Of a DNA stretch of 43,744 nt, positions 1 through 7,956 are shown piece by piece; position 1 is the stretch's first letter, and every line of letters starts with the position of its first letter. Both the position numbers and the translations under genes were made by a program. Under the pieces are notes generated by a model. That model was not told the origin of the DNA. It did not search any database and saw nothing but the letters and a program-made list of their open reading frames with translations. The stretch lies in the NCBI GenBank assembly GCA_004356105.1, contig SMYC01000308.1:1-43744 (forward strand). Reading direction: 5' to 3'. This DNA is from Acidobacteriota bacterium (GTDB lineage: Bacteria > Acidobacteriota > Vicinamibacteria > Marinacidobacterales > SMYC01).

Positions 1-1
1 C

Positions 2-175
2 GAACAGCTCGAACGCGAGGTCCACGCGATCGAGTCAGAGAATGAACGCCTCGGGCAGCAGATCCACGCATTGCGAACGGACCCATCGGTCATAGAGCGG
101 AGAGCGCGCGAGGTGCTCGGTATGGCACTTCCCGGTGAAATCTCCGTCGAGATCCGCCCTTCCGAGACCCGCTAG
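2..175 (+). CDS. FtsB/DivIC-like septum formation protein, C-terminal part
   Basis: The window opens inside this gene; 57 codons and a TAG stop are visible. The residues form a short charged coiled coil (leucine and glutamate spaced as in LEREV...IESENERL), followed by a segment ending DPSVIERRAREVLGMA and a short tail. The pattern 'coiled coil, then a D-P-x-x-I-E-x-x-A-R-E-x-L-G-M motif' is characteristic of the FtsB/DivIC septum-formation initiator family. These are small bitopic inner-membrane proteins that bridge FtsL and FtsQ (DivIB) in the divisome. The transmembrane helix and start lie upstream of the window, so the assignment rests on the C-terminal half only. Confidence 0.75.
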   Translation, partial: EQLEREVHAIESENERLGQQIHALRTDPSVIERRAREVLGMALPGEISVEIRPSETR

Positions 176-177
176 CC

Positions 178-1029
178 TCAGGAAGACTTTTCCTCACGAA
201 AGCCGCCGACGACCGCGGCGAGCTCAGCGCCCCACAACAACAGGCAAGCGGACAAGTTGATCCAGAGAAGAAAGACCACGACCGTCGCGAGCGCCCCATA
301 GGTACGCGTGTAGTTGGCCATATGGCTGATGTAATAAGTAAACCCGACCTTCAGCGCGGTCCAGAACGAGCCCGCGACCGAGCCACCAATGAGCGCCACC
401 CGCCACGGGATGGAGCGCGCCGGGATCAGCCAGTAGACAGAAAAAAACGCCAGCACCGTGAGCGACCAGGGCGCAACGTAGCGACTCACGAAGCTATCCA
501 CATTTTGATATATAGGCAGCTCCTTGAGAGGCGCGAGCGCCGTCGTATCAATGAATCTGTCGATGGTGGAAAGAAGCCCCTCCACAACGACCGAGGCGAC
601 GAGCAGCACGCTCAGAATCCCGACGAGCGCGAAGGCGAGCACTTTGCGCAGCGCGAAGGGACGCCTCTTGTCGACGCGGAAGACCTGATCCAGGCCGGTC
701 TCGATCTTGGAGAACACTTTGCTCGCGGTCCAGAACACGAGAACGAGGTAGCCTACGCCCGACCAAATCTGCTGCTGCATTGATTTGACTTGGATCATGA
801 CTTGAGGGGGAAGACCATAGAGCACGTTTTGCAAGAAGAGCTCCGTGCCTTTCTCGGCGGCGTCCTTACCGAGAGCGAGCGCGCCAAGCGTCACGAGCAA
901 CACCGCTAGAGGAAGGAACGACAGCAGGCCGAAATAGGCAATCACGGTCGCACGATCGTAGCATCGGTCACGATGGAAATAGACCGAGGCTCGATAGACC
1001 GTTCTCCAGACTAAAAGAAGCCGCTTCAT
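178..1029 (-). CDS. YihY/virulence factor BrkB family membrane protein
   Basis: A 283-residue polytopic inner-membrane protein. The N-terminus has the family pattern: a basic stretch, then a YFGLLSFLPLAVLL helix. Later come the segment near YNTT-like TFYYISHMANYTRTYGAL and the closing helices VVVFLLWINLSACLLLWGAELA, all recognisable parts of the YihY/BrkB (formerly 'ribonuclease BN') family. About six membrane helices can be counted. The family's biochemical role is unsettled; the old RNase BN name does not apply. It is convergent with the FtsB-like gene, with two bases between the stop codons. The start is the ATG at 1029; no strong ribosome binding site is visible. Confidence 0.85.
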   Translation of the reverse strand: MKRLLLVWRTVYRASVYFHRDRCYDRATVIAYFGLLSFLPLAVLLVTLGALALGKDAAEKGTELFLQNVLYGLPPQVMIQVKSMQQQIWSGVGYLVLVFWTASKVFSKIETGLDQVFRVDKRRPFALRKVLAFALVGILSVLLVASVVVEGLLSTIDRFIDTTALAPLKELPIYQNVDSFVSRYVAPWSLTVLAFFSVYWLIPARSIPWRVALIGGSVAGSFWTALKVGFTYYISHMANYTRTYGALATVVVFLLWINLSACLLLWGAELAAVVGGFREEKSS

Positions 1030-1094
1030 CCAACCTATTCAATCAACAAAACGTGTCGGAGGACAAGAAGGGCGCGGGAGGATAGACTTCGAGC

Positions 1095-1955
1095 GTGCGT
1101 CCGAAGCCACCATCCTCGCTCGACTATGACGACTTTCTCCACGAGCTCGCGCTCAAGAATTGGAACCGCGCCATGCTCGGAGGGGACGGAGAGAGAGCCG
1201 AGGCGAACGCCAAGAAACTCGCCGCTTCCCATGACAAGTTCTGGCGCTTCGTGGGCCATATCCACCTCTCGACATCACGGCTCACTCGGGGACAGGCCAC
1301 ACTCGCTGTCGACGCCTTGGCCGAAGCTGCGCGCGTCTTCACCGAGCCCAGCGAAATCGCAGCCATCCCCAAGTGCCTTCGAGCACACATTCACCTCGAG
1401 ACCCATTCTCCGAAGAGCGCTCTTTCCGCATTGCAGGACGCGGTCGCGACTCCCGAGGTCACTTACTGGCGCGCGCTCGCCCGCGCGCGAGAAGGTCGGC
1501 ACGACGAAGCGCTCGAGCTCGCCGCGGCACTCGAGGTCGAGGCAAAGCCCGCGAGCAATGCCTACGCCTTGCATATACGCGCCGAGCTCGACCCACAGAG
1601 CCGTCTCGCCTCGCTTCAGCGTGCCGCCAGCACCTTAGAAAAGCATGGGCTCCTTTCTCCCCTGCCCATCCTCCCCATCCGCTTCGCCCACGCTTCCGCG
1701 CTCGAGGAGGCCGGATCCACCGCCGACGCTGAAGCGCGCTTCCGCGAGATCACTGGAGCGTCCGAATCCCTCGCTTATTGGCCGATTCCCTATATTCGTA
1801 GCTTGTACCATCTGGGAAGGCTTGGCTCGGATGAGGAAGAGAGGCAGCGAAGCATGAAGAGCTTCGCGGCGTTCTGGACGGGCGGGGAGATGGACCGGGC
1901 GGCGGTCCAATCAGCGTGTCAGTTTCAGTCTCACTCTCCGTCCGTCAACAAGTAG
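1095..1955 (+). CDS. TPR-like helical repeat protein, hypothetical
   Basis: A 286-residue soluble protein starting at GTG 1095, with the purine stretch GGGAGGA about 12 bases upstream, a rather long spacing. The sequence is a series of alanine-rich helix pairs (for example VDALAEAARVF, ALSALQDAVA, EALELAAALE, DAEARFREITG) of the kind found in tetratricopeptide repeats. There is no signal peptide, no membrane segment and no catalytic motif. Such proteins usually act as scaffolds, but I cannot name a partner. Its last 25 bases overlap the end of the convergent GspC-like gene. Codon use (GAG-CTC, GCG) matches the neighbours, which supports it as the real frame among several overlapping open frames. 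Confidence 0.65.
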   Translation: MRPKPPSSLDYDDFLHELALKNWNRAMLGGDGERAEANAKKLAASHDKFWRFVGHIHLSTSRLTRGQATLAVDALAEAARVFTEPSEIAAIPKCLRAHIHLETHSPKSALSALQDAVATPEVTYWRALARAREGRHDEALELAAALEVEAKPASNAYALHIRAELDPQSRLASLQRAASTLEKHGLLSPLPILPIRFAHASALEEAGSTADAEARFREITGASESLAYWPIPYIRSLYHLGRLGSDEEERQRSMKSFAAFWTGGEMDRAAVQSACQFQSHSPSVNK

Positions 1956-2611
1956 GCGAACCGGAGCACCTGGCCGCGCCGCTCCAGGACAACGCGTAGC
2001 TCGTGCGCGTCTCGGAGCCGAGCGAGCAATCCCCAGAGAGCGTCGAGCCCAACCAGACGCTCTCCGTTGATGCTTCGGAGAAGGTCGCCGGGTAGGAGCC
2101 CCACTTCCGACAATAGCGTGCCATCTGGCAAGCGACGGAGCTCGAGGCCCAGAATCTCACCGTCCTCGACGCGAGGGCTGAGCTCGGTCTCGCTCAGGAT
2201 GACAGGAATCTCCTTTTCGAGGCGAGCAATGGCTTCAGCGCGTGAGATTTCGCGAAAGACCCAGCCATCGTCTTCGTCGGCTGCTGCCTCTGGTGGCGCC
2301 TGTGCCCTCGGCCCGTTTGGGCGAGCTGCAGCACGTCCATCCACGTGAAGCCGAAGCGCACCGCGGATGCTTTCTAGAAGTACCGAGCCCTCCCCTACGG
2401 CAACGAGGACATAGCCGTAATATTCCTGCCCCATCCGCAGCGTTTGCCCTCGGGACGCCCCGCTGCGACGAACGAGGGCTATCGAGTGCGCTGGGTTCTC
2501 GGCGACGATAACACCGTCGAGAACGAGACGATCCTCCTGCGCGCGCGCAGGCTCGCCAAAGGCAAGCGCGAGGCAAATCGCAACGCCGGCAAACTTAAGT
2601 AACGCCCCCAT
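1931..2611 (-). CDS. GspC-like periplasmic protein with PDZ domain
   Basis: From ATG 2611 the product is 226 residues; a GTG ten codons upstream is possible but less likely. It has an N-terminal hydrophobic segment ending in an Ala-x-Ala-like site (EPARAQ). Next is a homology-region domain with the GspC pattern (LDGVIVAENPAHSIALV, then GQEYYGYVLVAVGEGSVLLE). After an Ala/Pro-rich linker, a PDZ-like domain follows (RLPDGTLLSEVGLLPGDLL, SINGERLVGLDAL). In type II secretion, GspC links the outer-membrane secretin to the inner-membrane platform through exactly these two domains. No other Gsp gene lies in the window, so this is an orphan. It could serve a T2SS encoded elsewhere or be a stand-alone PDZ protein. 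Confidence 0.65.
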   Translation of the reverse strand: MGALLKFAGVAICLALAFGEPARAQEDRLVLDGVIVAENPAHSIALVRRSGASRGQTLRMGQEYYGYVLVAVGEGSVLLESIRGALRLHVDGRAAARPNGPRAQAPPEAAADEDDGWVFREISRAEAIARLEKEIPVILSETELSPRVEDGEILGLELRRLPDGTLLSEVGLLPGDLLRSINGERLVGLDALWGLLARLRDAHELRVVLERRGQVLRFAYLLTDGE

Positions 2612-2678
2612 AAACAGATACCAGCAATGTAGGATAGCCACGAGTGCACGCTCGGGTCAAGCGCGAGCCGAACGCCTG

Positions 2679-2687
2679 TGCTATATT
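2679..2687 (+). promoter_or_regulatory. Extended -10 promoter element upstream of the phosphatase gene
   Basis: TGC-TATATT matches an extended -10 (TGn-TATAAT) with 5 of 6 hexamer positions. It lies 40 bases before ATG 2728. No good -35 is seen, as is usual for extended -10 promoters. Transcription from here would begin near 2694, downstream of the GTG at 2644, and so favours ATG 2728 as the start. Confidence 0.45.
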
Positions 2688-2727
2688 GCGAACATCGCTC
2701 CCTAATGAAGTATTCCCCGCAGAGTTG

Positions 2728-4815
2728 ATGGCTGCCGACCAGTTGCCGCCCACGGCACCTACAACAAAAGACGCGACCCGCGGGCGCGGGCTCAAATATT
2801 TTCTTCTTCACCAGCGACGCGGTCAGCTTCTTCTCGTTTTCTGCGCCCTCCGCTTTCTCGGCGCGCTCGAGCTCATCCCCGCTTCCCTCTCCACCCTGTC
2901 GACGATAGGCCTTTGGGCTTATGCGCTCGGCTTCGTGATTTGGGGGCTTTCCGGCTTGCGGCGTAATCTGCTGTGGCGCATCCGAAGAAAACTCATCATC
3001 TCGTATCTGCTGATCGGGCTCGTCCCCACGATCCTGATCCTTTCGTTCTTTGCACTCAGCGGCTATTTCACGCTCGGACAAGTTAGCTCTTTCATGCTCG
3101 TGAGCTCCGTCAAAGACGCGGAGATGCGCGCAGCGAATGCCGCCAACCTGATGATCTTCGAGCTTCGTGGAGGCGGAAGCGCAAGCTCCCGTCTGTCCGA
3201 TGAACGCATTCGCAAGGTGCTCGATGCGCGCATCCTAGAAATGGGAGAGTCCGAGCCCAGCTGGGGCGCCATCTACCTCGAGCATCGCCGCGGACGTATT
3301 CAACGTGTCGTGACTACGGATGATGTCGGGTTTTCAATGAGCCTGGGCACGAACCTTCCGCAGTGGTTCTCAGACAGTTATCGCGGCGGCATCGAGTATG
3401 GCGGCGTCGGCTACACGGCCGGCGTTTCGACACCTCATGAGTCTGTCGGGAACGCGACCATCATCGTGCTCACCACGTTGTCCGATGTCCTCGAAAAATC
3501 TGCGGAAGAGCTGGGCTTCCATATCGATCAAGTGCTCACGAGCGACACCGATAACGCCACTGCTGAAAGTGTCTTCATCCGCCAACCCGCCTCGTCGAAC
3601 GGAGAGAGTCAGAACACAACTTCGGCCGAATCTGCAGCTTTGACGTTCCCATGGTGGACGCTCTTGCCAACGAGAAGCCTCGACGACCCCCATGCGGAAG
3701 AGTCCGAGCTCGCATTTGTGCAGTTCGGTTTCCCGCTCAATAGCTTCTATTCCAGCATCGCCTCGGGAGCGCTCCAACTCGGCCCGAATGGCCCCGATCT
3801 CGGCGCGGTGCTTCTCACGGCGATGGCGCTTCTCGCGGGTCTGTTTCTCGTGATCGAGGTGGCCGCAATCTTCGTCGGCCTCGTGCTCGCTCGATCGATT
3901 ACGGGCTCGGTGCATGCGCTCAGCCAAGGCACCGAGCACGTGCGCCAGGGAGACTTCAGCTATCGGGTGAAAGTTCGATCGCGCGATCAGCTGGGTGAGC
4001 TCGCAGAGTCGTTCAATTTGATGACGACGAGCATTCAAGATCTACTAAGGCAATCGTCGGAAAAAGAGCGCATGGCGGAAGAGCTCCGCATCGCCCGAAC
4101 GATCCAGATGAGTCTACTGCCGAAGGATCGCGTCGACGTTCCGGGCCTTTCCATCGCACCCTTCTGTCTTCCCGCCAATGAAGTCGGCGGAGACTACTAC
4201 GACTTCATTCCTCTAGGCGACGGACGGTTCGCACTCCTCATCGCGGACGTCTCGGGTAAAGGTACGTCGGCAGCGCTTTACATGGCGGAGCTCAAGGGCC
4301 TCACTCTGTCCTTGAGCCAGATTTACCATTCGCCCCGGAAACTTCTCGTCGAAGCCAACAAGATCCTCGCGGCGACTCTCGACAGCCGGAGTTTCATCAC
4401 CATGGCCTATGCCGTCATCGATATGAACGAACGCCAAATGACTTATGCGCGCGCGGGACACAACCCCATCTTTCATGTCTCGACAAACGGCGCCGAACCC
4501 AAGCTGAATGTCCTCGCACCAGATGGGCTCGGGCTCGCGTTGGATCGCGGAACCCAGTTCGAGCGTATTTTGCAAGAGGATGTCGTGAAGTTGTGCGCGG
4601 GAGACGTCTTCCTCTTCTTCACGGATGGCATCTCGGAGGCCATGAACCCGAGCTCCGAGCTCTTTGGCGAAGAGCGGATCCGCCTCATCCTTCAGGAGAA
4701 CGCCGACCTCCAGATGGAGGAGCTGCGCGAAAAGCTGATCGACGAGGTTTTCGCGTTCGCGGGCGGCGCCGAGCAGCACGACGATATGACGATGGTCCTC
4801 CTCAAAGTATTGTAG
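2728..4815 (+). CDS. Membrane-bound HAMP-PP2C (SpoIIE/RsbU-type) serine phosphatase
   Basis: From ATG 2728 the protein has 695 residues. Three hydrophobic segments (about 33-80 as a pair, and 90-112) precede a periplasmic sensor region (about 115-355). A further helix (about 358-388) leads into a HAMP linker (about 388-440; DQLGELAESFNLM). The C-terminal SpoIIE-type PP2C phosphatase spans about 450-695. It keeps the metal-binding positions: GGDYYDF (D489/D492), ADVSGKG (D507), FTDGISEA (D633) and HDDMT (D685/D686). RsbU-like enzymes dephosphorylate anti-anti-sigma proteins and so release alternative sigma factors. No anti-sigma or anti-anti-sigma gene is adjacent, so the target is unknown. 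An upstream in-frame GTG (2644) would add 28 residues but lies before the predicted promoter. Confidence 0.85.
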   Translation: MAADQLPPTAPTTKDATRGRGLKYFLLHQRRGQLLLVFCALRFLGALELIPASLSTLSTIGLWAYALGFVIWGLSGLRRNLLWRIRRKLIISYLLIGLVPTILILSFFALSGYFTLGQVSSFMLVSSVKDAEMRAANAANLMIFELRGGGSASSRLSDERIRKVLDARILEMGESEPSWGAIYLEHRRGRIQRVVTTDDVGFSMSLGTNLPQWFSDSYRGGIEYGGVGYTAGVSTPHESVGNATIIVLTTLSDVLEKSAEELGFHIDQVLTSDTDNATAESVFIRQPASSNGESQNTTSAESAALTFPWWTLLPTRSLDDPHAEESELAFVQFGFPLNSFYSSIASGALQLGPNGPDLGAVLLTAMALLAGLFLVIEVAAIFVGLVLARSITGSVHALSQGTEHVRQGDFSYRVKVRSRDQLGELAESFNLMTTSIQDLLRQSSEKERMAEELRIARTIQMSLLPKDRVDVPGLSIAPFCLPANEVGGDYYDFIPLGDGRFALLIADVSGKGTSAALYMAELKGLTLSLSQIYHSPRKLLVEANKILAATLDSRSFITMAYAVIDMNERQMTYARAGHNPIFHVSTNGAEPKLNVLAPDGLGLALDRGTQFERILQEDVVKLCAGDVFLFFTDGISEAMNPSSELFGEERIRLILQENADLQMEELREKLIDEVFAFAGGAEQHDDMTMVLLKVL

Positions 4816-4910
4816 TACTATCTTTACTAGCATTCCTGTTATCGGCCCCGACTCAAGGATCAACCGTCCAGGCATCGCTTGTGTCCACATCAACAGAGCG
4901 CGAACCCGCT

Positions 4911-5621
4911 GTGACCACCCTGTCCACGACAGATCTCGAAGAGCTATACCGCCGGCTCGGACATCGATTTCGTCGTCCCGAGCTCTTGCAGCAAGCTCTG
5001 ACGCACAAGTCTTTCGCTCACGAATCCGAAAGCAGCGAGCACAACGAGTCCATGGAGTTTCTCGGAGATGCTATTCTCGGATTTCTCGTAACCGATTTCA
5101 TCTATAGGGACTTTCCGACCCTGACGGAAGGCCGAAAATCGAAAATCAAGGCCTATCTCGTGAGCGCGTCAACGCTCTCGCTATTGGCGATCGGGTTGGA
5201 AATCCCGCAGTTTCTGCTCCTCGGCAAGGGCGAGGAGAAGACCGGCGGCCGCAAGAAGAAAGCACTCTCAGCCAACGCACTCGAGGCCGTGGTCGCCGCG
5301 ATCTATCTCGACTCCAATGTCGACGAAGCGCGCCGTTTTCTCGAGTCCCTATACGCGCCCCTCATCGACGACGTCCGCGAGGGCCGGGCCGTCGTGGAAG
5401 ACCCCAAGACCGCTCTTCAGGAATTCCTCCAAGCTCGGAGTCTAGAGCCCGCCCAATATCTCGTCACCGCGGAATCTGGACCCGAGCACCGCAAGACCTT
5501 CCAGATCGAGCTCAAAGTCGGCCCGCGCAAGCTCGGCGAAGCCACCGGGACGTCGAAGAAAAGGGCCGAGCTAGACGCCGCCCAGGCTGCTCTCGCGCGA
5601 TTGATCGAAGAAGAGGGCTGA
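4911..5621 (+). CDS. rnc: Ribonuclease III
   Basis: A 236-residue enzyme in the usual size range. The catalytic domain carries the signature HNESMEFLGDAILG, giving E49 and D53, and the second acidic cluster NALEAVVAAIYLD with E125. A double-stranded RNA binding domain fills about 164-232 (DPKTALQEFLQ...TSKKRAELDAAQAAL). RNase III cleaves dsRNA in rRNA and mRNA processing. The aspartate usually three residues before E125 is Asn122 here. Start choice: the frame is open far upstream into the phosphatase gene. GTG 4911 places the first conserved residues at the normal distance from the start, and GTG 4881 is the alternative. No clear ribosome binding site is seen for either. The last base abuts the convergent FHA gene. 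Confidence 0.93.
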   Translation: MTTLSTTDLEELYRRLGHRFRRPELLQQALTHKSFAHESESSEHNESMEFLGDAILGFLVTDFIYRDFPTLTEGRKSKIKAYLVSASTLSLLAIGLEIPQFLLLGKGEEKTGGRKKKALSANALEAVVAAIYLDSNVDEARRFLESLYAPLIDDVREGRAVVEDPKTALQEFLQARSLEPAQYLVTAESGPEHRKTFQIELKVGPRKLGEATGTSKKRAELDAAQAALARLIEEEG

Positions 5622-6209
5622 TTATTCTCGGTCGGTCACGATCAACATCAACACGTGCTCACCGATACGGAACTCGCTGTGATTTTGGAGCTCCGCGCTG
5701 TCGATTTGTTCGCCGTTCACGAATGTGCCATTCGTGCTCTTCAGATCCGAGACGACGATACGCGAGCCTAAGACCTCGAGAGCGGCGTGTTGGCGGGAGG
5801 ATTCGGGGTCGTCGAGGATCACATCGCAGTCGGCGCGGCCGATGACGGTGCGCACTTTGTTGATCGAGAAAATCTGGCCGCTCGCCTTTCCCTGCAGCAC
5901 CGCTAGCGAGTATTTCTTGTCCGCGGGAAGTTCCATTTTCTCGACTGCCGCGGTCCCGGTGATGGTCTGCTCGCCGACGGGCTCGTCCGAGCGGAGTTTC
6001 TGGACTCGCGCGGTGGTGTCGTCTGAGGACGGTTCCGATGGCGGAGCCTCCATACTGGGTCTCTGAGCCGTCGCGGCCGACTTGGTGTTGGTGATGTCGA
6101 TCGTGCCCCCGCACTTCTTGCATTTCGCCTGCGCGCGCGACTTTCCACCGAGCTGACTCTCGTCGAATCGGTATTTGGTTTGGCAGTGCGGGCAGACGAC
6201 TCGGATCAT
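5622..6209 (-). CDS. FHA domain protein with N-terminal MJ0042-type zinc finger
   Basis: 195 residues. The first about 38 residues form a small zinc finger with cysteines at 6, 9, 30 and 33 (CPHC...CKKC), typical of the MJ0042/finger-like family found at the start of many envelope and signalling proteins. A polar linker (about 40-95) follows. The C-terminal FHA domain then shows the phosphothreonine-binding pattern VIGRADCDVILDD, SSRQHA and STNGTFVNG. FHA domains read phosphothreonine marks made by Ser/Thr kinases, two of which are encoded in this window, but a direct link is only inference. It shares the strand of the peptidase-MA gene 77 bases upstream and may be cotranscribed with it. Confidence 0.88.
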   Translation of the reverse strand: MIRVVCPHCQTKYRFDESQLGGKSRAQAKCKKCGGTIDITNTKSAATAQRPSMEAPPSEPSSDDTTARVQKLRSDEPVGEQTITGTAAVEKMELPADKKYSLAVLQGKASGQIFSINKVRTVIGRADCDVILDDPESSRQHAALEVLGSRIVVSDLKSTNGTFVNGEQIDSAELQNHSEFRIGEHVLMLIVTDRE

Positions 6210-6286
6210 TTTTTTTTGGAGATTGGTTGGTGACGGTTCCTTACTGACTCATTTAACACTATTTCAACGATGTCATTCAAGTGGGG

Positions 6287-7861
6287 TCAACCGTATCGGC
6301 GCTTGATGAAGTGCTCCCAATCGCGGATGAGCCCCCGAACGTCGTGGCCGACAATCCGGCGCAACGTGGAATCCATGTCCTCACCCTCACCGAGCGCCGT
6401 CAGGATGTCGCGGATACCTCCCATACCGCGTTGCTGGATCACGTAGTCGATTATCGAGGAGGCGGCCGGATAGAACATGCGTGGATCGCATCGCGCGGTG
6501 GGCAGGCAAGTCTCGAAGCTGTGACCTTCTCGCAAAATGCGGCCCAAGAGGTCCCCGTTATCCTCCGTGCGAACACCTTCCACATATTCCGCGATACCTT
6601 CGTGAATCCACCTCGGGGCATTCTTGCCCGCCCGAGCGTGAATGAACGCGTGGGCTAGCTCGTGGTGGAGCGTCGTCTTGATCTTTTCATCGAGCCGTTG
6701 CAGCCCGCGAACGGGAACGCGTATTTTTCCATCGAACAGGCCCGCCGACCAATCAGGACCGCCCATCTCGTTATAGTCACGCCGCGTATAGAGGATCACG
6801 ACCACACGCTCGGGCGGCTCGAAGCCGAGCTGGGTTTTCAAGCTCGCATAGCTGCGGTCCATCGTATCGATGACCATCCGGCCGGTGCTTTCCATAGCAC
6901 CCCCGTCATAGCTTACGATGAAATGTGCGAGCCGCTGCGTCTTGTTGCCTCCACCGGCTCGCACTTCCGAGAGCGCCTTGTTGAGTGAGGTTCGGATCTT
7001 CGCACTCTCGTCGAGATCGAGCGCCTTTTCGAAAAACTCGACGGATTTGCTGATCTCCTGCTGGTAGTAATGGGCCTTACCAACGATGTGGTACATTTCA
7101 GCGGTCTGGGACGTCTGGCCGTAAGCGATCGCGGTCTTCGCCCAGCTCTTGGCGACCTCCCATTCTTCTTGCTCGCCGAAGATAACCGCTCTCAGCGTCG
7201 CGATATCCCCGGCTTCCGCGCCCCAATCCTCCGAGCCGTTCACATAAGTCAGGGCTTCGCGAAATCGGCGGGCGCGAATCTGTTGACCAGCCAGCAGAAA
7301 GTGCGCGGCTAAGACATATTCCCGCAGCCACTCGACACCGGGATATTCGCGCGCTAGAGACTCGGCCCGCTCGAGAAGCGCGGGCGTCACGCTCTGGCGC
7401 GTCAAATCAGGAAGCCGCGGGATCGGTGAGCTCGGCTCGGGCTCGGGCGCAGCGATGACCTCAGGCTCGGAGCTCTCAGAAGACAGCCCACCCAAGACCA
7501 ACGCCTGAGCACCGCGCGCGTCGGGGGCTTCGACCGCTTGGACCCCGTAAACAATGCCCCGCTCATCGGCAGACCGAGGCTCAATCGACGAGGCCGGCGA
7601 GGTTTCCGGCGAGCCTTCTGACGGGACGTAGTGCTCGTAGAGCTGTAAGCCGTAATAGGCCGCACCCGACATCAGTACCGACATGGCAACGACATTGAAC
7701 AGCCTGGACGCCGGCGACCGTTCTGGCGTCACGGAGTGCTGTGGCTGCGGACGGGGGCGCGGGCCTCGCTCGCGCCCGAGCTTCCCGAACACAACACCGC
7801 ATTTTGGACAGGAAGGGTCGCTCGAAGGCACACCCTGAAATCCGCACTTGGAACAGTTCAC
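6287..7861 (-). CDS. Zinc-ribbon, TPR and peptidase-MA (gluzincin) membrane protein
   Basis: 524 residues. A zinc ribbon (C3, C6, C18, C21) is followed by a basic linker and one membrane helix at about 54-72. An acidic/Pro-rich stretch follows, then a TPR-like helical region (about 165-300). A metallopeptidase domain of the peptidase-MA type spans about 310-524. The active-site motif is H400-E401-L-A-H404, with the downstream glutamate in WIHEGIAEYVEG (E421 or E425) as likely third zinc ligand. Topology would put the zinc ribbon in the cytoplasm and the peptidase in the periplasm. The substrate is unknown. It lies between the FHA gene and the cysteine desulfurase on the same strand. Confidence 0.82.
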   Translation of the reverse strand: MNCSKCGFQGVPSSDPSCPKCGVVFGKLGRERGPRPRPQPQHSVTPERSPASRLFNVVAMSVLMSGAAYYGLQLYEHYVPSEGSPETSPASSIEPRSADERGIVYGVQAVEAPDARGAQALVLGGLSSESSEPEVIAAPEPEPSSPIPRLPDLTRQSVTPALLERAESLAREYPGVEWLREYVLAAHFLLAGQQIRARRFREALTYVNGSEDWGAEAGDIATLRAVIFGEQEEWEVAKSWAKTAIAYGQTSQTAEMYHIVGKAHYYQQEISKSVEFFEKALDLDESAKIRTSLNKALSEVRAGGGNKTQRLAHFIVSYDGGAMESTGRMVIDTMDRSYASLKTQLGFEPPERVVVILYTRRDYNEMGGPDWSAGLFDGKIRVPVRGLQRLDEKIKTTLHHELAHAFIHARAGKNAPRWIHEGIAEYVEGVRTEDNGDLLGRILREGHSFETCLPTARCDPRMFYPAASSIIDYVIQQRGMGGIRDILTALGEGEDMDSTLRRIVGHDVRGLIRDWEHFIKRRYG

Positions 7862-7895
7862 CTTAGCCTCACCCTGAAATAGATTGTCGTTTTGA

Positions 7896-7919
7896 TGGCG
7901 TTGGTGTTGGCGTTGGTGT
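7896..7919. repeat. 12-bp tandem direct repeat, two copies
   Basis: TGGCGTTGGTGT occurs twice head to tail and is followed by a partial third copy (TGGT). It lies in the 95-base gap upstream of the peptidase-MA gene. The gap shows no ORF and no clear promoter. Confidence 0.7.
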
Positions 7920-7956
7920 TGGTATTCTGAGTGCTACGACGAGGCGTTCGCGCGCG

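Noticed and set aside
4593..4880. N-terminal extension of RNase III
   Set aside because: It overlaps the 3' end of the phosphatase gene in another frame and has no RNase III homology.
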